The position numbers were made by a program, and so were the translations under genes. From Hermetia illucens (taxonomy: Eukaryota > Arthropoda > Insecta > Diptera > Stratiomyidae): a stretch of DNA of 64,000 nt. The DNA lies in NCBI RefSeq assembly GCF_905115235.1, contig NC_051849.1, positions 41,343,017 through 41,407,016 on the forward strand, read 5' to 3'. Below the pieces are notes generated by a model. That model searched no databases. It was not told where the DNA came from and was given only the letters and a program-made list of their open reading frames with translations. This document shows positions 22,968 to 33,904 of the stretch, piece after piece. How positions within the stretch are numbered: position 1 is the first letter of the stretch; the number at the start of each line of letters is the position of its first letter.

Positions 22968-23706
22968 CAAGTCGGGAAGCCGGGAGCTGAACGCTTCAGC
23001 TATGAAAGGTTTTGTGTATTTCTTTTATAAAGACATTTGAATTTGTTGTGAATTTGTTCCATTTGTACGTAGTACGTAATATGCGCATATATTATGTGAG
23101 AAAATTCACTTTTGGGTGATATTGACATTCAAAATTTTGAATTTCCAAAGAAGTGACAACTTTGACCTATTATAACTTTGTTAGTAATAGTGCGATTTCC
23201 ACCAAACTATATTATAGCCTACATTCCTGCAAAATTTCGTGGTGCTAGGATGAACTTAAGGGGGGTTCTGCAGACAATTACTGAAAATTATAGTAATATA
23301 CTATTATTAACTTTATTTGAAGGGATATCGGTATGCAGGGTATTTCGGAGCCTAGAGTTTCTGAGAATAGCCCCGTTAAAAGAATGATTACTTTCGACCC
23401 CCCAACTCCTCGCTTTCCAGATGTCAAAACTAAGACCGGCTTCGGAAAGTAATAATCAAGACCTTTCATTTGATACCCCACAAGACTATATTTGATGAAA
23501 AAAACTGTACACTCCCCTTTTGTATGTATGGGGACCTCCCCTTAAATTCGACTCAACTACGTCACTGTTTCGTGAGCGTTCACAGTTCCCACCTTTCCAC
23601 CAAATTGGGTGTCAATCACTGCTACAGTCTCCAAGAAAAATGCGTGTGATGGACAGACAGTAAACCGAATTTAATAAGGTTTTGTTTTACACAAAACCTT
23701 AAAAAG
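22968..23706 (+). repeat. HINE/DINE-1-like repeat, copy 6 (most complete uninterrupted copy)
   Basis: A 739-nt unit. It has the 5' block AAGTCGGGAAGCCGGGAGCT and the subterminal AAAGGTTTTGTGTATTTC, then blocks shared with the other copies. A short RGAC tract (GATGGACAGACAG, 23651-23663) precedes the 3' hairpin AAGGTTTTGT-TTTAC-ACAAAACCTT. The 5' AAGGTTTTGTGT is the inverse complement of the terminal ACACAAAACCTT. This layout (subterminal inverted repeat, microsatellite, 3' stem-loop) matches Helentron-derived DINE-1/mini-me elements of Diptera. No protein is encoded. Confidence 0.7.
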
Positions 23707-25554
23707 GTTAGGTTCCAAACATGCAGATATTTTTCGCCGCATATCCCAGAATAATCCTTTCGCGTCGGTTTTTCTTGGAAATATTATTAGCTTATGAAAG
23801 CTTTAGAATGACCCATACAGGATAATGTTCCCATTAAGTCCCATGATTGCCCTCTAAATGAAATTGCACACTTGCTGTATCCAAAGAGAAACCCAGCGGG
23901 CCATTTTCTATACACTAAAAAAGGCGGGAAAAAACACTAATAAACTTTAAAAAAAGTTCAACAAGGCAACAATTTACCTTTTAAAATTTTTAAATGGTCT
24001 TAGTTTGCAAAGCGTGGTACAGTTCACACGTTAAAATGTCATTTATTTTTTCTCCAAGATGAGGAGAGCGTCCTCTAGTGTTAGCGAAAAACACCTTTTT
24101 TGGAGATGGGTTGTTGGTATATGTTGCCCTGTACTTCAATAATGAGCGATGATATCGGTCTGAAAAAACTGTTACGTATACTCAAAATATTAATAAATAT
24201 ATGGTGGAAAATTCGCATTTGTATCTTTATTCAATTCTTTACAAAAAAATCCTAAAAAAGCGGAGAAAACAGCCTTTACACGAGATGACTTCTTTACGAA
24301 CGCAAAACCATAAAAATTATTTGTAATATTTATGTACGTAGTTAGTTATGTCTTGTGCAGGCTCATTAAGAAGAGAGAATAAGGGCAGGATTCTCGTCGA
24401 ACCAGAAACTTTCTAAGAGAGAACTTTAACTAAATTTGGTTAGTTACGCAAATTCAGGGCGCTCGCATTATTTTAACCCAGGGTCTGGTATTTACTGCCT
24501 AACACCTGCCTTATGCATTAGTATTTATTTAACTTTATCTATAATAGTTAAGCCGCCATTTGCTGACTAATGCGGGTATACCCATGTCAAGGCAACACCC
24601 TTTAGCGGTTGCATTTGGGGGTGTTATCTCATCGATCCTCTCTCCGCAGTACGAAACCCTAAATGCGGAAGATAAAAGTAAACCAACAAGCGTGAACAAC
24701 CTGCGGTTAGTACGTAAATTCTTTACTGACAGTGATTGTATGCTGATATTAGGATGGTCAATAGCATTAGGCAATAACTGGATACTGAATTGTTTCCTAC
24801 CATAAAAGATAAAGAGGAGCTATCTAGTCTGCTGTCTGACTTACTGGCTCAAACCATTATTCTTAGTCTGATTAAATAAAAACAATTCTCACCTAATTTT
24901 TCGATGGTTGGATGACATACGCTAATTTTTTTTCCGTTGATTGCAATTTGCCGTAATCAGTTCAATGGGAACGGCAAATTCGACATATGCATGTTTATGA
25001 GCGATTATGTCGATTTGATATCCCTTTTGATGTTACTATTCCCCTTTTCAAAAGATAAAGGTATTTGATCGATATGAAAACAGTCAAAAGCGGTAGTTCT
25101 TGGACGGAGGAAATATACTTATGCGATGGATATATATATGGTTAGTTCGACAAGCAAGAGAAGTTCTTATCTAAATTGCATTAAGCGCAACCTATTTCTT
25201 GTGAGTACTTCAATCATCCAAGGTTTCCTATTTATTTGTGACTTCCAGGTCCCTTAAAAGTTATGCTTTTAAAACTAATTACTCCTGTTTCCGCCAAAAT
25301 ATTAACTAAAACAATCCTGAAAGTTGGACCAGATTGACAGCCTCCAAAACATTGTGGAGCAGTTTGCGGAATCTGCTCCACCTGCTCTTGATCGATATCG
25401 AGAAAGCTTACGATAACATGAAAACATTGAGGAAGGCTGACAACTCCATTGCAAGTGATGCTGCTGAATTGAACTCACTATACCAGGTTGGTCGCCAAAC
25501 GACGATTTTATGACCTTAATTATCTTTCTTGGATGCACCATTGCAGGAATAGCG
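23707..25554. other. Long AT-rich stretch without a recognised gene
   Basis: I see no supported exon. A frame at 24560-24805 and the short phrase LLIDIEKAYDN at about 25390-25425 resemble nothing securely; the latter could be a scrap of LINE RT. The rest is low in coding signal. Confidence 0.4.
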
Positions 25555-26000
25555 TTCGCCAGTGAAGGCCAAAGCGAGGTTGTCAGCCGGTATGGTAATG
25601 GCAACTGTTTTATTCGGAAAGGTGTCATTCATCTCTATTTTCTTCATGATCGACGCACTATTAATGCATAGTATTACTATGAAATGCTGGATGCCTCAAA
25701 ATTGGCATTTCGCGAAAACGGGAAGACAAAATCCGTCAGAAGCGTGGTTCTTCTTCATGACAACGCAAGGCCTCACGTAGCCAACTCAACGAAACAGAAA
25801 TTGGACTCCTTTGGCTGGGAAACTTTGAAACATCCATGGACTTATTTCCTTGCGATTTACATTACAATTTGGGTCACTAAATAAAGCGCTTGGACGATAG
25901 CGGTTACAAAACTGCACTAGCTATATAGCACTTTTGTAAATCAAACATAATAAACAGAATAATTTTTTAAAAAGCTAATCCCATTTATATTTTATACGCG
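25555..26000 (+). mobile_element. mariner-type DNA transposon, 3' transposase fragment
   Basis: Plus frames read VKAKARLSAGMVMATV, then [19 protein letters not shown] in a shifted frame. They continue with [18 protein letters not shown], the second catalytic Asp region (HDNARPH), and [17 protein letters not shown]. The PYSPDLAP motif and third catalytic residue are lost. At least two frame changes are visible. No terminal inverted repeat was identified. Confidence 0.8.
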
Positions 26001-26542
26001 CTTGTAAATTCGAAAAAAAAGTCGTAGGAAAAGTTGAGGATATCTGACCCACGCAGTGAAATCATTTCACCGGAAAGGATGGACCTCGGGCGGAAGGCAA
26101 GGGAACAGAGGAAGAGGATACCAAACATGCACCTAGTGGCCTTAAATGAAGGCCACCATAATCGGTCGGCAGTATGTCTGAGTGGACTTTATACGTAAGA
26201 GGGGCACCCCTGAATATCACACACCAGCGAAGCTTCTGGAAGACCATCGAGGATGAACTAAGGAAATGACAATCCACGAGTGTAGCACTTTGCTCTACAT
26301 AACGCATTGCCCTTTGATTTGCGAGAAGAAAGCAAGTAACCAAGCAAAAAAGCCGAAAATACAATAGTTTCACAACTATCGTAAGTTTACTAAGCAGCTT
26401 AAAGATATCTAGTTTAGTCAAAGTTTGCGCGATTTTCTTCACTAATCTGCTTGATACGCTGGATGTTTAGTTTGAACACATTTGCGCATTATACGCGGTG
26501 AAGTGTTAACTGTCGTGATACGCCCATAAAATTTGATAAGAC
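26001..26542. other. Unassigned stretch
   Basis: A minus-strand open frame at 26062-26442 has no recognised motif. No repeat match was seen. Confidence 0.3.
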
Positions 26543-26836
26543 GGAATAATAATAATCGTTGGCACAATAATCCTTTTTAGGTTAGGGCATTGAATTCTGT
26601 TAGAACACTTCATTCAAGTCCGCAACGTTACACTACAGTACACTGTAGCAGGTAATGTGGTCAGCATTGCGCTCGCCCGAGATTATAACCCTGAATTGAC
26701 TCAGGTACTCATTCGCAGCTGAGTCGACTGGTATCTGACATCCAGTCACGATAACAAATCCCTCTGTCGGAAGTGAGATTCGAATCGCGACCTTCCGCTA
26801 CGACAGCCCATCGCTCTAATCACTTGATAAGAGAGA
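26543..26836 (-). mobile_element. tRNA-derived SINE
   Basis: On the minus strand it starts with a tRNA-like head: A-box-like TAGAGCGATGGGC (26819-26807) and B-box-like GGTCGCGATTCGAATCTC (26792-26775). A unique body follows, ending in an ATT-repeat tail (AATAATAATAATCG on the plus strand at 26544). A second copy lies at 61572-61812 and a short piece at 27590-27650. Confidence 0.75.
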
Positions 26837-27589
26837 ATATTTTGACGTCACCCTTGGACCTGAAGATTTAATCCTCGTGTTCTTAAGGGTCACTTTCAAG
26901 TTTTTTAGGTATATTAATGGCGCTAGGTTGGGTGAGCTGATTAGGTATGAATTGGAGTCCACTCACGAATTTGGTATTAAATAAAGTTTTTGTTTTGCGT
27001 CGAATACGCAAATTGGAGGCTCTACACCATCCCTTTGATGAACTATATCGGAGTACCTGGCCTCAGACACTGGCGTATCCACGTCGTTAACGCTGAGTTG
27101 GTCGTTGTTGTTGATGACGTCTCTTCTCCCGGCCTTTCCATTCTGCTTTTAGAATTCTTTTCCTTGTTGAACATGTAATTTTGCACTTTTAATCTTATTC
27201 ATCCTCAGATTTCTTCCTACTCTTCCAGCTTTTCACCTCACTATAAATATTGTTATCATTTTGTACATTAGTATTTCTGGAAACTCACCTGCGCACGCTC
27301 AGTTATCAATGACCTTTGCTAGCAGAGAATCTATAACGAAATCACCTTTGGAGAGGTATGATGTAAACTTACAAAGAGTAGTTGTCATTTTTCATTTGAA
27401 AAATGTAGTTTTCGATGCCCAATGTTTCATTGGATAGAAATTTGTGGTCTAGCAACCTGCAAATTTGGAAACTCTAGTGCTACCGAAAAGTCAACAACGC
27501 TTCAGACAGGGATGGACCTTATAGTGAAGACCTTTGGCTATCAAAATGGATTATGATTGGTTCCTAGAAATTGCCACGTGAACTGTAGT
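26837..27589. other. Unassigned stretch
   Basis: AT-rich, no gene, RNA or repeat recognised. Confidence 0.4.
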
Positions 27590-27650
27590 GTAACGTCTTG
27601 AATGACGTGCTCTAACACACTTCAAGGCCCTAATCCAATATGGATTGTTC
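27590..27650 (+). mobile_element. SINE fragment
   Basis: Matches the reverse complement of the SINE body near its 3' end (GTGCTCTAACACACTTCAAG, then GGCCCTAATCC). It joins directly to the LINE endonuclease fragment that follows. Confidence 0.6.
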
Positions 27651-27659
27651 CAGTAGCGG

Positions 27660-27900
27660 AAACTTCAAATATGTTTTCTATGAGCAATTATTACGCAGTG
27701 CAAGCGAGACTTCCTAAAAGTGACATTGTGATCGTGATGAGTAGTCTGAACGACAACACCATGCTCGAACATATGTTGGGAAAGCACAGTCTTTGTGATT
27801 GCAACGATGGAGGGTGAGGGGTTTTTGGATTTCTGCAGATCCATCGCCTTGCCATTGAGGGCACATCGTTCGAACACAAAACTTGATATACGGCCAGTTG
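27660..27900 (+). mobile_element. RTE-type LINE endonuclease fragment
   Basis: The plus frame reads YYAVQARLPKSDIVIVM, the counterpart of the EEP phrase before GDLNA. It continues with LNDNTMLEHMLGKHSLCDC and, after stops, FLQIHRLAIEGTSFEHKT. These follow the GRHGLGDRNENGERF...FEHK order of RTE endonucleases. Stops interrupt the frame. Confidence 0.65.
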
Positions 27901-28239
27901 AGGTTACAATTTATCTACACCGTGAAAACAATCAGATCGGCCACTTCGCAATCAGTAGCCTATTTAGGAGTCGTCTCCTGGATGTGCGTAACAAAAGTAG
28001 CACTGATAACAGCGCCGATCTGGTGCTGGTGGTTGCTTACATTTTCACGCGTGTTGTGTCCGCCAATTCTTGCAGGATTGCTATTCCTAAGTACAATATC
28101 TTCCGCTTGTATGATCCAGTTCTTGCTCGATAGTGGCAGATTTTTCTTGTTTATTGGACGGCAGGTACACTGAGTAACCCACCTGAGAATATCGATCAGC
28201 ATTGGGCTGCCATAAAAACAGTGGAGGAAGAAAAGACTA

Positions 28240-29015
28240 AATTTTGTTTTCTAAATTCTGGATAAAGAGCTTTTATTGCCCATATACCAGTATTTCGAGG
28301 ACCAGTTCTCCTCTTCCTCAGTGAATTTTAGTCTAAACTGCTTATAGACCAGCTTGTCCTTCAATACCTAAATCAAGACCTTAATTGCTAGTTAATATTT
28401 AACTTCTTACCTAATTAACCCAAAAAGCCAAAAGTTGATGTTTCCTAAATCATTCTTTCATCCTCAGGTATCTTGTGGCTTATTAAACTTTTTGATGCGT
28501 CTAATTCAAGGAAGTCATTAACCTCCTTAATTACCCTTAGGTAATTTTCCGTTGTCAGGTTTCTCCTCGATGATGTGTCTGGCAACCAATGATTTGAGCG
28601 CATGCATTGGTTTATTTTTCGTTTTCACCAGATTTGCTTCCCCTATATATTCACTGAACTTTATTATTAGTCTTCTAGTGTGCCCTATATAATCAGTGCA
28701 GGTTATCTGATCGATTCCGCTTTTCTAGCTGTCATCCTTGGGGTCCTGGATGCTTCCTAATCGTGTCTTCAGGTGATGTGGTCCGCTGGTAAATATCACT
28801 TCGATGTCGCGTTTCTTTAGGAGATTTTTGACCTAGTAGCTGATTTGGGAATGGATGATGATCCTGCCTATGTAAAAAATGTCATCATTATTCCTTCTTT
28901 TGTCTTCCAGCTGAAACCGTTCTTTGCCACAGCTTCAATAATTTGGCGTTTCTCATCATTCAAACACTTTTCTGATAATGGTGTGGTGAGCATGCGATAA
29001 AAATGCTCTTTTCAC
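28240..29015 (-). mobile_element. Penelope-like retroelement fragment (RT end plus GIY-YIG domain)
   Basis: Minus-strand frames give FLSHAHHTIISEKCLNDEKR (RT C-terminal region), LKKRDIEVIFTSGPHHLKTRLGSIQ, then KSGIDQITCTDYIGHTRR, the GIY-YIG endonuclease signature of Penelope elements. The fragment ends with the tail block GGTCCTCGAAATACTGG. Tails of the same kind occur at 42445 and 61196. The copy is incomplete and broken in several places. Confidence 0.7.
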
Positions 29016-29879
29016 GGGTGCTGCGTAGATCATTTGGCACGTCTCAAAGGGACGTCATAAGATCTGGCTAACGGAAGGAATTGAAGTCTCTATTGAATGC
29101 TGCAAACAATGTGGGGCGTGACGTGCTCAAACGACGATACCGTGCGAACTTTCGGGAAATTGAACGTTATGTGCGCCCTAACAAATGAGATTTTTTATTG
29201 CGCCGGTGAGGGAAGCGGAAGATGTTGCCGAACGCAATGATTTTAGAAGTGCATTCCGTAACACGAAAGAGCTTGGATGGGGGGGGGGGATTCGAACTGA
29301 TGCGGTACCTCTACTCTGTCAGCATTCACACATTTTAGCTTTCATCCGGTAACATTTAGATGAATTTAGAACCGCTTATTGACAAAACTCCGCATAAATC
29401 TTTTCGTGACAATCATTCGTATTCGTAATTATTTATTCAGTAGCTAGTTTTCCACCACCACCAACCAACTACCTTTTCTGCCACTCAGGCGCTCATGATA
29501 ATTCTTCTGACTGCGCTGGTGCTTCATTGAAAAAATCTGCCACTTTGTTTGGCTCGCGTTTGTCCTTATCAATAAGAAATTCGCAGTCATCATTGCAGGC
29601 ACCCAATTTAGAAGTGTTTCGTTCAGTTAACCAAGTTTCAGCAGCAACTGGTGGCACTGTCTGAGTGTTGGAACGGATTAAGTTGTTGCGACTCTGCCGT
29701 TTTTATCGCAAACACTTTTTGCTAATACTTAGGCAACCGAGTCTTTCAGTTTCGGTGATCAGACAATGCATGCATTCACGGAAATAGGCTTTATCATATT
29801 ATGGGTATATATACGCAGTGAAATCGTTGGGGTGAAAACCCCCAGGTCTTACCTATCGCTGTTCTTTAGTACCAAAAGA
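29016..29879. other. Unassigned stretch
   Basis: No recognisable exon. A short G run occurs near 29280. The left part may be more of the Penelope-like element and the right part more of the adjacent LINE, but I could not confirm either. Confidence 0.3.
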
Positions 29880-31230
29880 ATTCGCAGGATTCCTGATATT
29901 GTTCCTAGATACGGTGCTTCCACGTTTGCTTGGAGTCGGGTGTATTCCTAAATATTTTACTCTTTGTTCCAGGTGGATCTTTGCCCCTGGTAAGATGGGC
30001 AACGTGTGGCTGCCCACCAATCGTTCCTAGTGAACATAACTAGTTCAGTCTTCCAGGCGTTCACGTTGAGTTCGTTACGGAGGCACCAACTGTCGATCAA
30101 CGCAATTTCAAACTTGCGTCAAATGCTTGTGCGAAGACCTCTCCCTCCGTCAGGAGTCATAGCAAGGTGGACATTACCAGCAACCACAGCAAATCCTCCC
30201 TCTGGGTAGCCCCTAAGACATCATGTCATGTCGATTTTTCTCCACTAATTACACAACTGATTAACAGCAGGTCCATTTCATGCTGTCTCCTCGCGCCACA
30301 AATCGTCGCAAATGGGCCATAACTGAAGGGGCTTTCGATGTCGTATTCTTTTCGGACATCGCCTTGGCGTGAGCTCATGGAGTGTTGTTTCCGTGGAATT
30401 CCAATTCCGGCAGGCATGATGTCTACAGCAAAGTGGCCACCTATGGATGTATGTGTCTTTCTATCTTGTTCTTTTTTTAGTAGAAAGGGGGTTAAACTGA
30501 TAGGTCGGGAACTTCTTGCGTTCGTATAGGAAGGTTTTCCTGGTTTAGGAATAAACACTACCTTCACATCACGCCAGTTAATCGAAATTCAAGCGTGATA
30601 TACATTCCGAATATGTAGACCCAGGTCATCTATTCCCTCTATTACTAAAACAGGAATAATTAAATCCAGGTCGGAAGCTTGTATTTATGGAACGAGTTAA
30701 ATGCCAATGTCACTCGCTCCAGTAACACTCCTTTGCATGACAAAGGTCAATCTTTCGGGTAAAGTCTGTGCACATGGCGGCCTTCAACGGTCCTCATCTA
30801 TACTTCGGATTTCAGATTTCACATCCCTTCAATGGCTTTATGAGCCGATACTTGTAACGAGACGGTCCCAAACCTGCCGGCAGCCCGTTTGTTCCTAAAT
30901 TTTCTTAATATCCGGGTCAGGAACTCTGATAGTGAGGATAGTTGCTGCTGTGGAATGTAATGGTGTTGCTCAGCACCATTACACTCCTCTGCTGGAAGCC
31001 ACAGAATGAACTTTTCGAATGATGTCATCTCAAAGACCTTCAGCGTTAATGGCGCACACTCCCACACATCATTGATGGCGGAGTAGTACTGTCTGAGCCT
31101 ACCGAATTAAAGCAAAGCTTAATGACTTGTGAGGACGCAGTCCTTACAGCTAGGAAGGGTTTCCTACTACGCAACTCGGTATTGTAACCAGATGCGTTAT
31201 GGGGAGGGTCCTTTCCTCTCCACCTAGGCA
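29880..31230 (-). mobile_element. LOA/jockey-type LINE, RT fragment
   Basis: On the minus strand the RT motif VKVVFIPKPGKPSYTNARSS and RPISLTPFLLK is clear at 30567-30480. Upstream there are pre-RT traces (HIRNVYHA, about 30600) and downstream traces such as AWKTELVMFT (about 30055), the NxxKTELVxFT thumb region. The catalytic YADD was not recognised. Stops and frame changes are frequent. Confidence 0.65.
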
Positions 31231-31345
31231 CCATGCGGAGGTTGTGGTTTGCCCGAATACGGTTTGCACGACGGAAATTTGCCAGTAGGCGATTTGCCTG
31301 AAGGTGGTTTCGCCAGAAAATAGTTTGCTCGGAGGCTGTTTTCTG
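31231..31345. repeat. Degenerate short tandem array
   Basis: About seven units of 14-17 nt built around (G/A)TTTGCC(C/A)GAA: GTTTGCCCGAATACG, GTTTGCACGACGGAA, ATTTGCCAGTAGGCG, ATTTGCCTGAAGGTG, GTTTCGCCAGAAAATA, GTTTGCTCGGAGGCT, GTTTTCTGCCCAGAAA. Units have drifted. Confidence 0.6.
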
Positions 31346-31829
31346 CCCAGAAAGAGGTGAGTGGCTTTACCCTTAGTAGGTGGCGCCGACTAGAGCGGGA
31401 TCAGGAGTACTAGGTTGGTTTCCATTTGAATGTTATCATAATTGCCCACCATGGAATTGTTTTACCAGGGAAAGTAAGTCGATCTCAACAGACCCCCTTT
31501 TAACCGAGACAAGGCTATTTTAAACTGGGGGTCATCTGGAACCCAGAGTTAACCGTTTACAGCCACGTCTTAACCCTTGCCATTCAACTCTAGTTACATT
31601 TGTCAAAATTTCGCTTGAGGTTTTGAATACAGCTTAGCTTTGGGTATCACCACCGGTTCCCTAGAGGATCTTCCTTACTGAATCGCCTCCAAACCATTTG
31701 TTTTCATTGTTGAATTCCTCATTGGTAAACTTGGTAGCAATATCGGAACTGGTCTCTATGGGATTCCTAGCCTTTTCCTAGTTAATAATAAACAACAAGT
31801 CTCCATCCCAAAAAAATCTCAAGGAGTTT
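31346..31829. other. Unassigned stretch
   Basis: No gene seen. The segment near 31640-31680 resembles 48810-48880 (CCTAGAGGATC...CTTACTGA versus CTTAGAGGATCCCCCTTGCTGA), perhaps a shared short repeat. Confidence 0.3.
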
Positions 31830-32400
31830 TACTTTGTATTTTCAAAAACTGAGGACTACCGCATTATCTCGTTCCTCTCCTCTTGTTCTAAAACCCTGGT
31901 AGATACGTCAGCTATTAATTGATGATTAATTCAATATAAAAGGGTAACAGCTTCCTGAATTATCTACAATTCTACAATATAAGGCCGCTTATTTTTTGCA
32001 TTAATAACCTCCCAGTCTTATTCACCTTAACGTACTTGCTCTACTTTTTTGGTGAACAATCTTCGCAATTTCTGAGCTCCTTTCATGAGCTGGATCGACG
32101 ACAAGGGTTTTTCAAAATTCTCACTTTGACGAAGTCGTAAATCGTGCTTCCAAAATATCTGGTTTTCTATTGCGTTCGTTTTCCGACTACATTTTAATTA
32201 TAACACTTTTCAACTATGTCGTTAGAGACGTCCTTGAATATTGCTCTGTGATTTGGTCTCCCCTCCGCAAGTCTGACTGCCTTGCTTTCCAAACTGTACA
32301 ATGAAAAGCCCTTCTCTTTGAAAAGGACTTTCCCCGTGAGAACTATCGTTCCCAATCTGCACACTCAACCTCCCTTATTTGCAATAACACTGGATCTCCA
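31830..32400 (+). mobile_element. CR1/jockey-type LINE, RT C-terminal fragment
   Basis: Broken plus frames contain SHFDEVVNRASKISGFLLR and VVRDVLEYCSVIWSPLRK, the thumb-region signature VRSxLEYxSxIWSP of CR1/jockey LINEs. A weak RT start (RIISFLSSCSKTL) precedes it at about 31860-31900. Highly decayed. Confidence 0.65.
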
Positions 32401-32695
32401 ATGATTTGTGTACTCCTTTAGAGCTCTATAATTGCTTAATCTCTCGTAAAATACATAGCGTGGGCATATTCGAGGTTTCCTTCACAAAGCCCAATAACTT
32501 CTTACACTGATCACGAGATTATAGTATGTCTTCATGTCCAAGAGCAGATTTCAGATCTACCGATATGAGTGGCAGGTGGATAGGTAGCACCAAGCGATAC
32601 TTTCATCTAGATATCAATCTATGAGTCTATACATAAACTTCCCCCACGAACTGTGCCACAAATCAGGTAATTGCACTGATAATTGTAATAATCAG

Positions 32696-32701
32696 TCAGT
32701 T
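32696..32701 (+). promoter_or_regulatory. Candidate initiator (Inr) of the small membrane-protein gene
   Basis: TCAGTT fits the insect initiator. At the +28 position (32725) lies AGGTGT, a five-of-six match to the DPE consensus RGWYVT. No TATA box precedes it. The start codon is 112 nt downstream. Such matches occur by chance. Confidence 0.3.
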
Positions 32702-32809
32702 TATTACTTACAATTGCTGCTTTGAGGTGTTTTGCTTTAATTAATTGCAAAAAGTGTGATTGAAAGCCATAATTGAAATAACAAATCAGCAGCAATTTGA
32801 ATCAAGAAG

Positions 32810-33226
32810 ATGGTGCAGTCGAAGTCCTTTCAGCTAGAAAAGGCTAAACATCAAAAATCTATCAGGTGCGAATATTAAAAGTAATTATTATTGGTCGACC
32901 AGATATGCCATAATTTCATTCAAGAAAAGTGTGTAACCGGAATAAAATCGGAAAAAATAATATCGTGTTCTAATATATTTTCCTGAAAGGAATTTGACTC
33001 TATAATATGCCTAAAACTGTGCTAGATTTCTAATTACGTTTAAGGGTATATTGTAAAAAACGGCAACATTTTTGAAATTCACCATTCATCTTACAGATGC
33101 AAGAATCCAGGACGCATCGTATCTAGGATTTTAGGACTGATTGCTCTCGCAGGATTTATATCTTGGTTCATCCTGGCTAATATTCCGGAGGGAAAAAATG
33201 TTCAAACCACGGCAAGGTGTAGTTAA
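32810..33226 (+). CDS. Small predicted single-pass membrane protein, 61 residues, two exons
   Basis: Exon one 32810-32865 begins with ATG (MVQSKSFQLEKAKHQKSI). Exon two 33097-33226 begins after TTACAG and ends in TAA. The donor is AG/GTGCGA, a weak but possible site. Joining gives 61 residues: a Lys-rich N-terminus with few acidic residues, a basic stretch (RCKNPGRIVSR), a hydrophobic helix (ILGLIALAGFISWFILANIP) and a short polar C-terminus. The positive-inside rule predicts the N-terminus in the cytosol. I recognise no family. The intron is AT-rich, and the exons stand out in GC and in open frame from their surroundings. A GT lies within the last codons (AAG/GTGTAG), so another exon could follow. 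Transcription is not shown by the sequence. Confidence 0.5.
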
Positions 33227-33619
33227 TTATTTGACTTAAATTATTTTCTTGTGTAGTATTGTGTTGTGATTGTGATGTAACTTTTTGTGTCCCTAAATCC
33301 CTTTTTGACCCCCAACTTTTACGTACCCAAAGATACTTTGTGCAACTGATCTTATGCCAGTAAATTTAGCTTTTTCAGTATTCTATAATTTAGAAGACAT
33401 ATACATATATATTTGTTGAAATCAGATGTTTCTCTGAATATAGTCTTTCGAAACTTGAGCATATTGAAACTCGGAGGGCGGAAATTTCGTGTGCTGATGC
33501 ATTGAAAATGTTGCAAAAGCATTGGGGAAACCGCTCTGTCGAAACCTCGGGCCTACGAGGTACAAAGACTTTAAAAGTGGCCTTACAGTGACAGCAGATT
33601 TAACTCGTTTCGGACGCCC
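33227..33619. other. AT-rich, nothing recognised
   Basis: Downstream of the small gene. No AATAAA was seen close by, and no coding frame of note. Confidence 0.4.
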
Positions 33620-33890
33620 ATCCACGTTAAACATCATCATTATCAACGGTACAACAATCGGTATCTGGTCTAGGCTAGCTTTAGTAAGGAACTCCTGGCA
33701 TCCCGATTTTGTGCCGAGGTCGTGACAGATGATCTGAATTCCAAATTGGATTCGATAATACCTTCCTCGGACATATGATTGGGAAACACGGTCTTGGTGA
33801 TCCGCACGACAAAGGCGAGAGGTTTGTGGATTTTGATAATTTCATCAGTGATCGATCACATAAGCTGCCATAAGGGAAGTTAGGTCTCAA
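33620..33890. mobile_element. RTE-type LINE scraps in both orientations
   Basis: 33637-33720, read on the minus strand, is the 3' terminus of the CFDP2-type LINE (ATCATC-rich end, GGCACAA/GGTACAACAATCGGTAT). Directly after it, 33730-33880 on the plus strand reads TDDLNSKLDS, then FLGHMIGKHGLGDPHDKGER, the GDLNAKVG...GRHGLGDxNxNGER part of an EEP endonuclease. Confidence 0.6.
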
Positions 33891-33904
33891 CTGACAAAGT
33901 GTAA

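Noticed and set aside
25302-25500. Phrase IDIEKAYDN as a LINE reverse transcriptase motif
   Set aside because: Only a few residues agree; no neighbouring RT motif was found in any frame, so chance is likely.
26775-26819. A genuine tRNA gene
   Set aside because: Box A- and B-like segments are present, but no cloverleaf can be folded and a SINE body follows.
30957-30984. Hairpin GTAATGGTG...CACCATTAC as a regulatory structure
   Set aside because: Nine-bp arms inside a decayed LINE; easily explained by chance.
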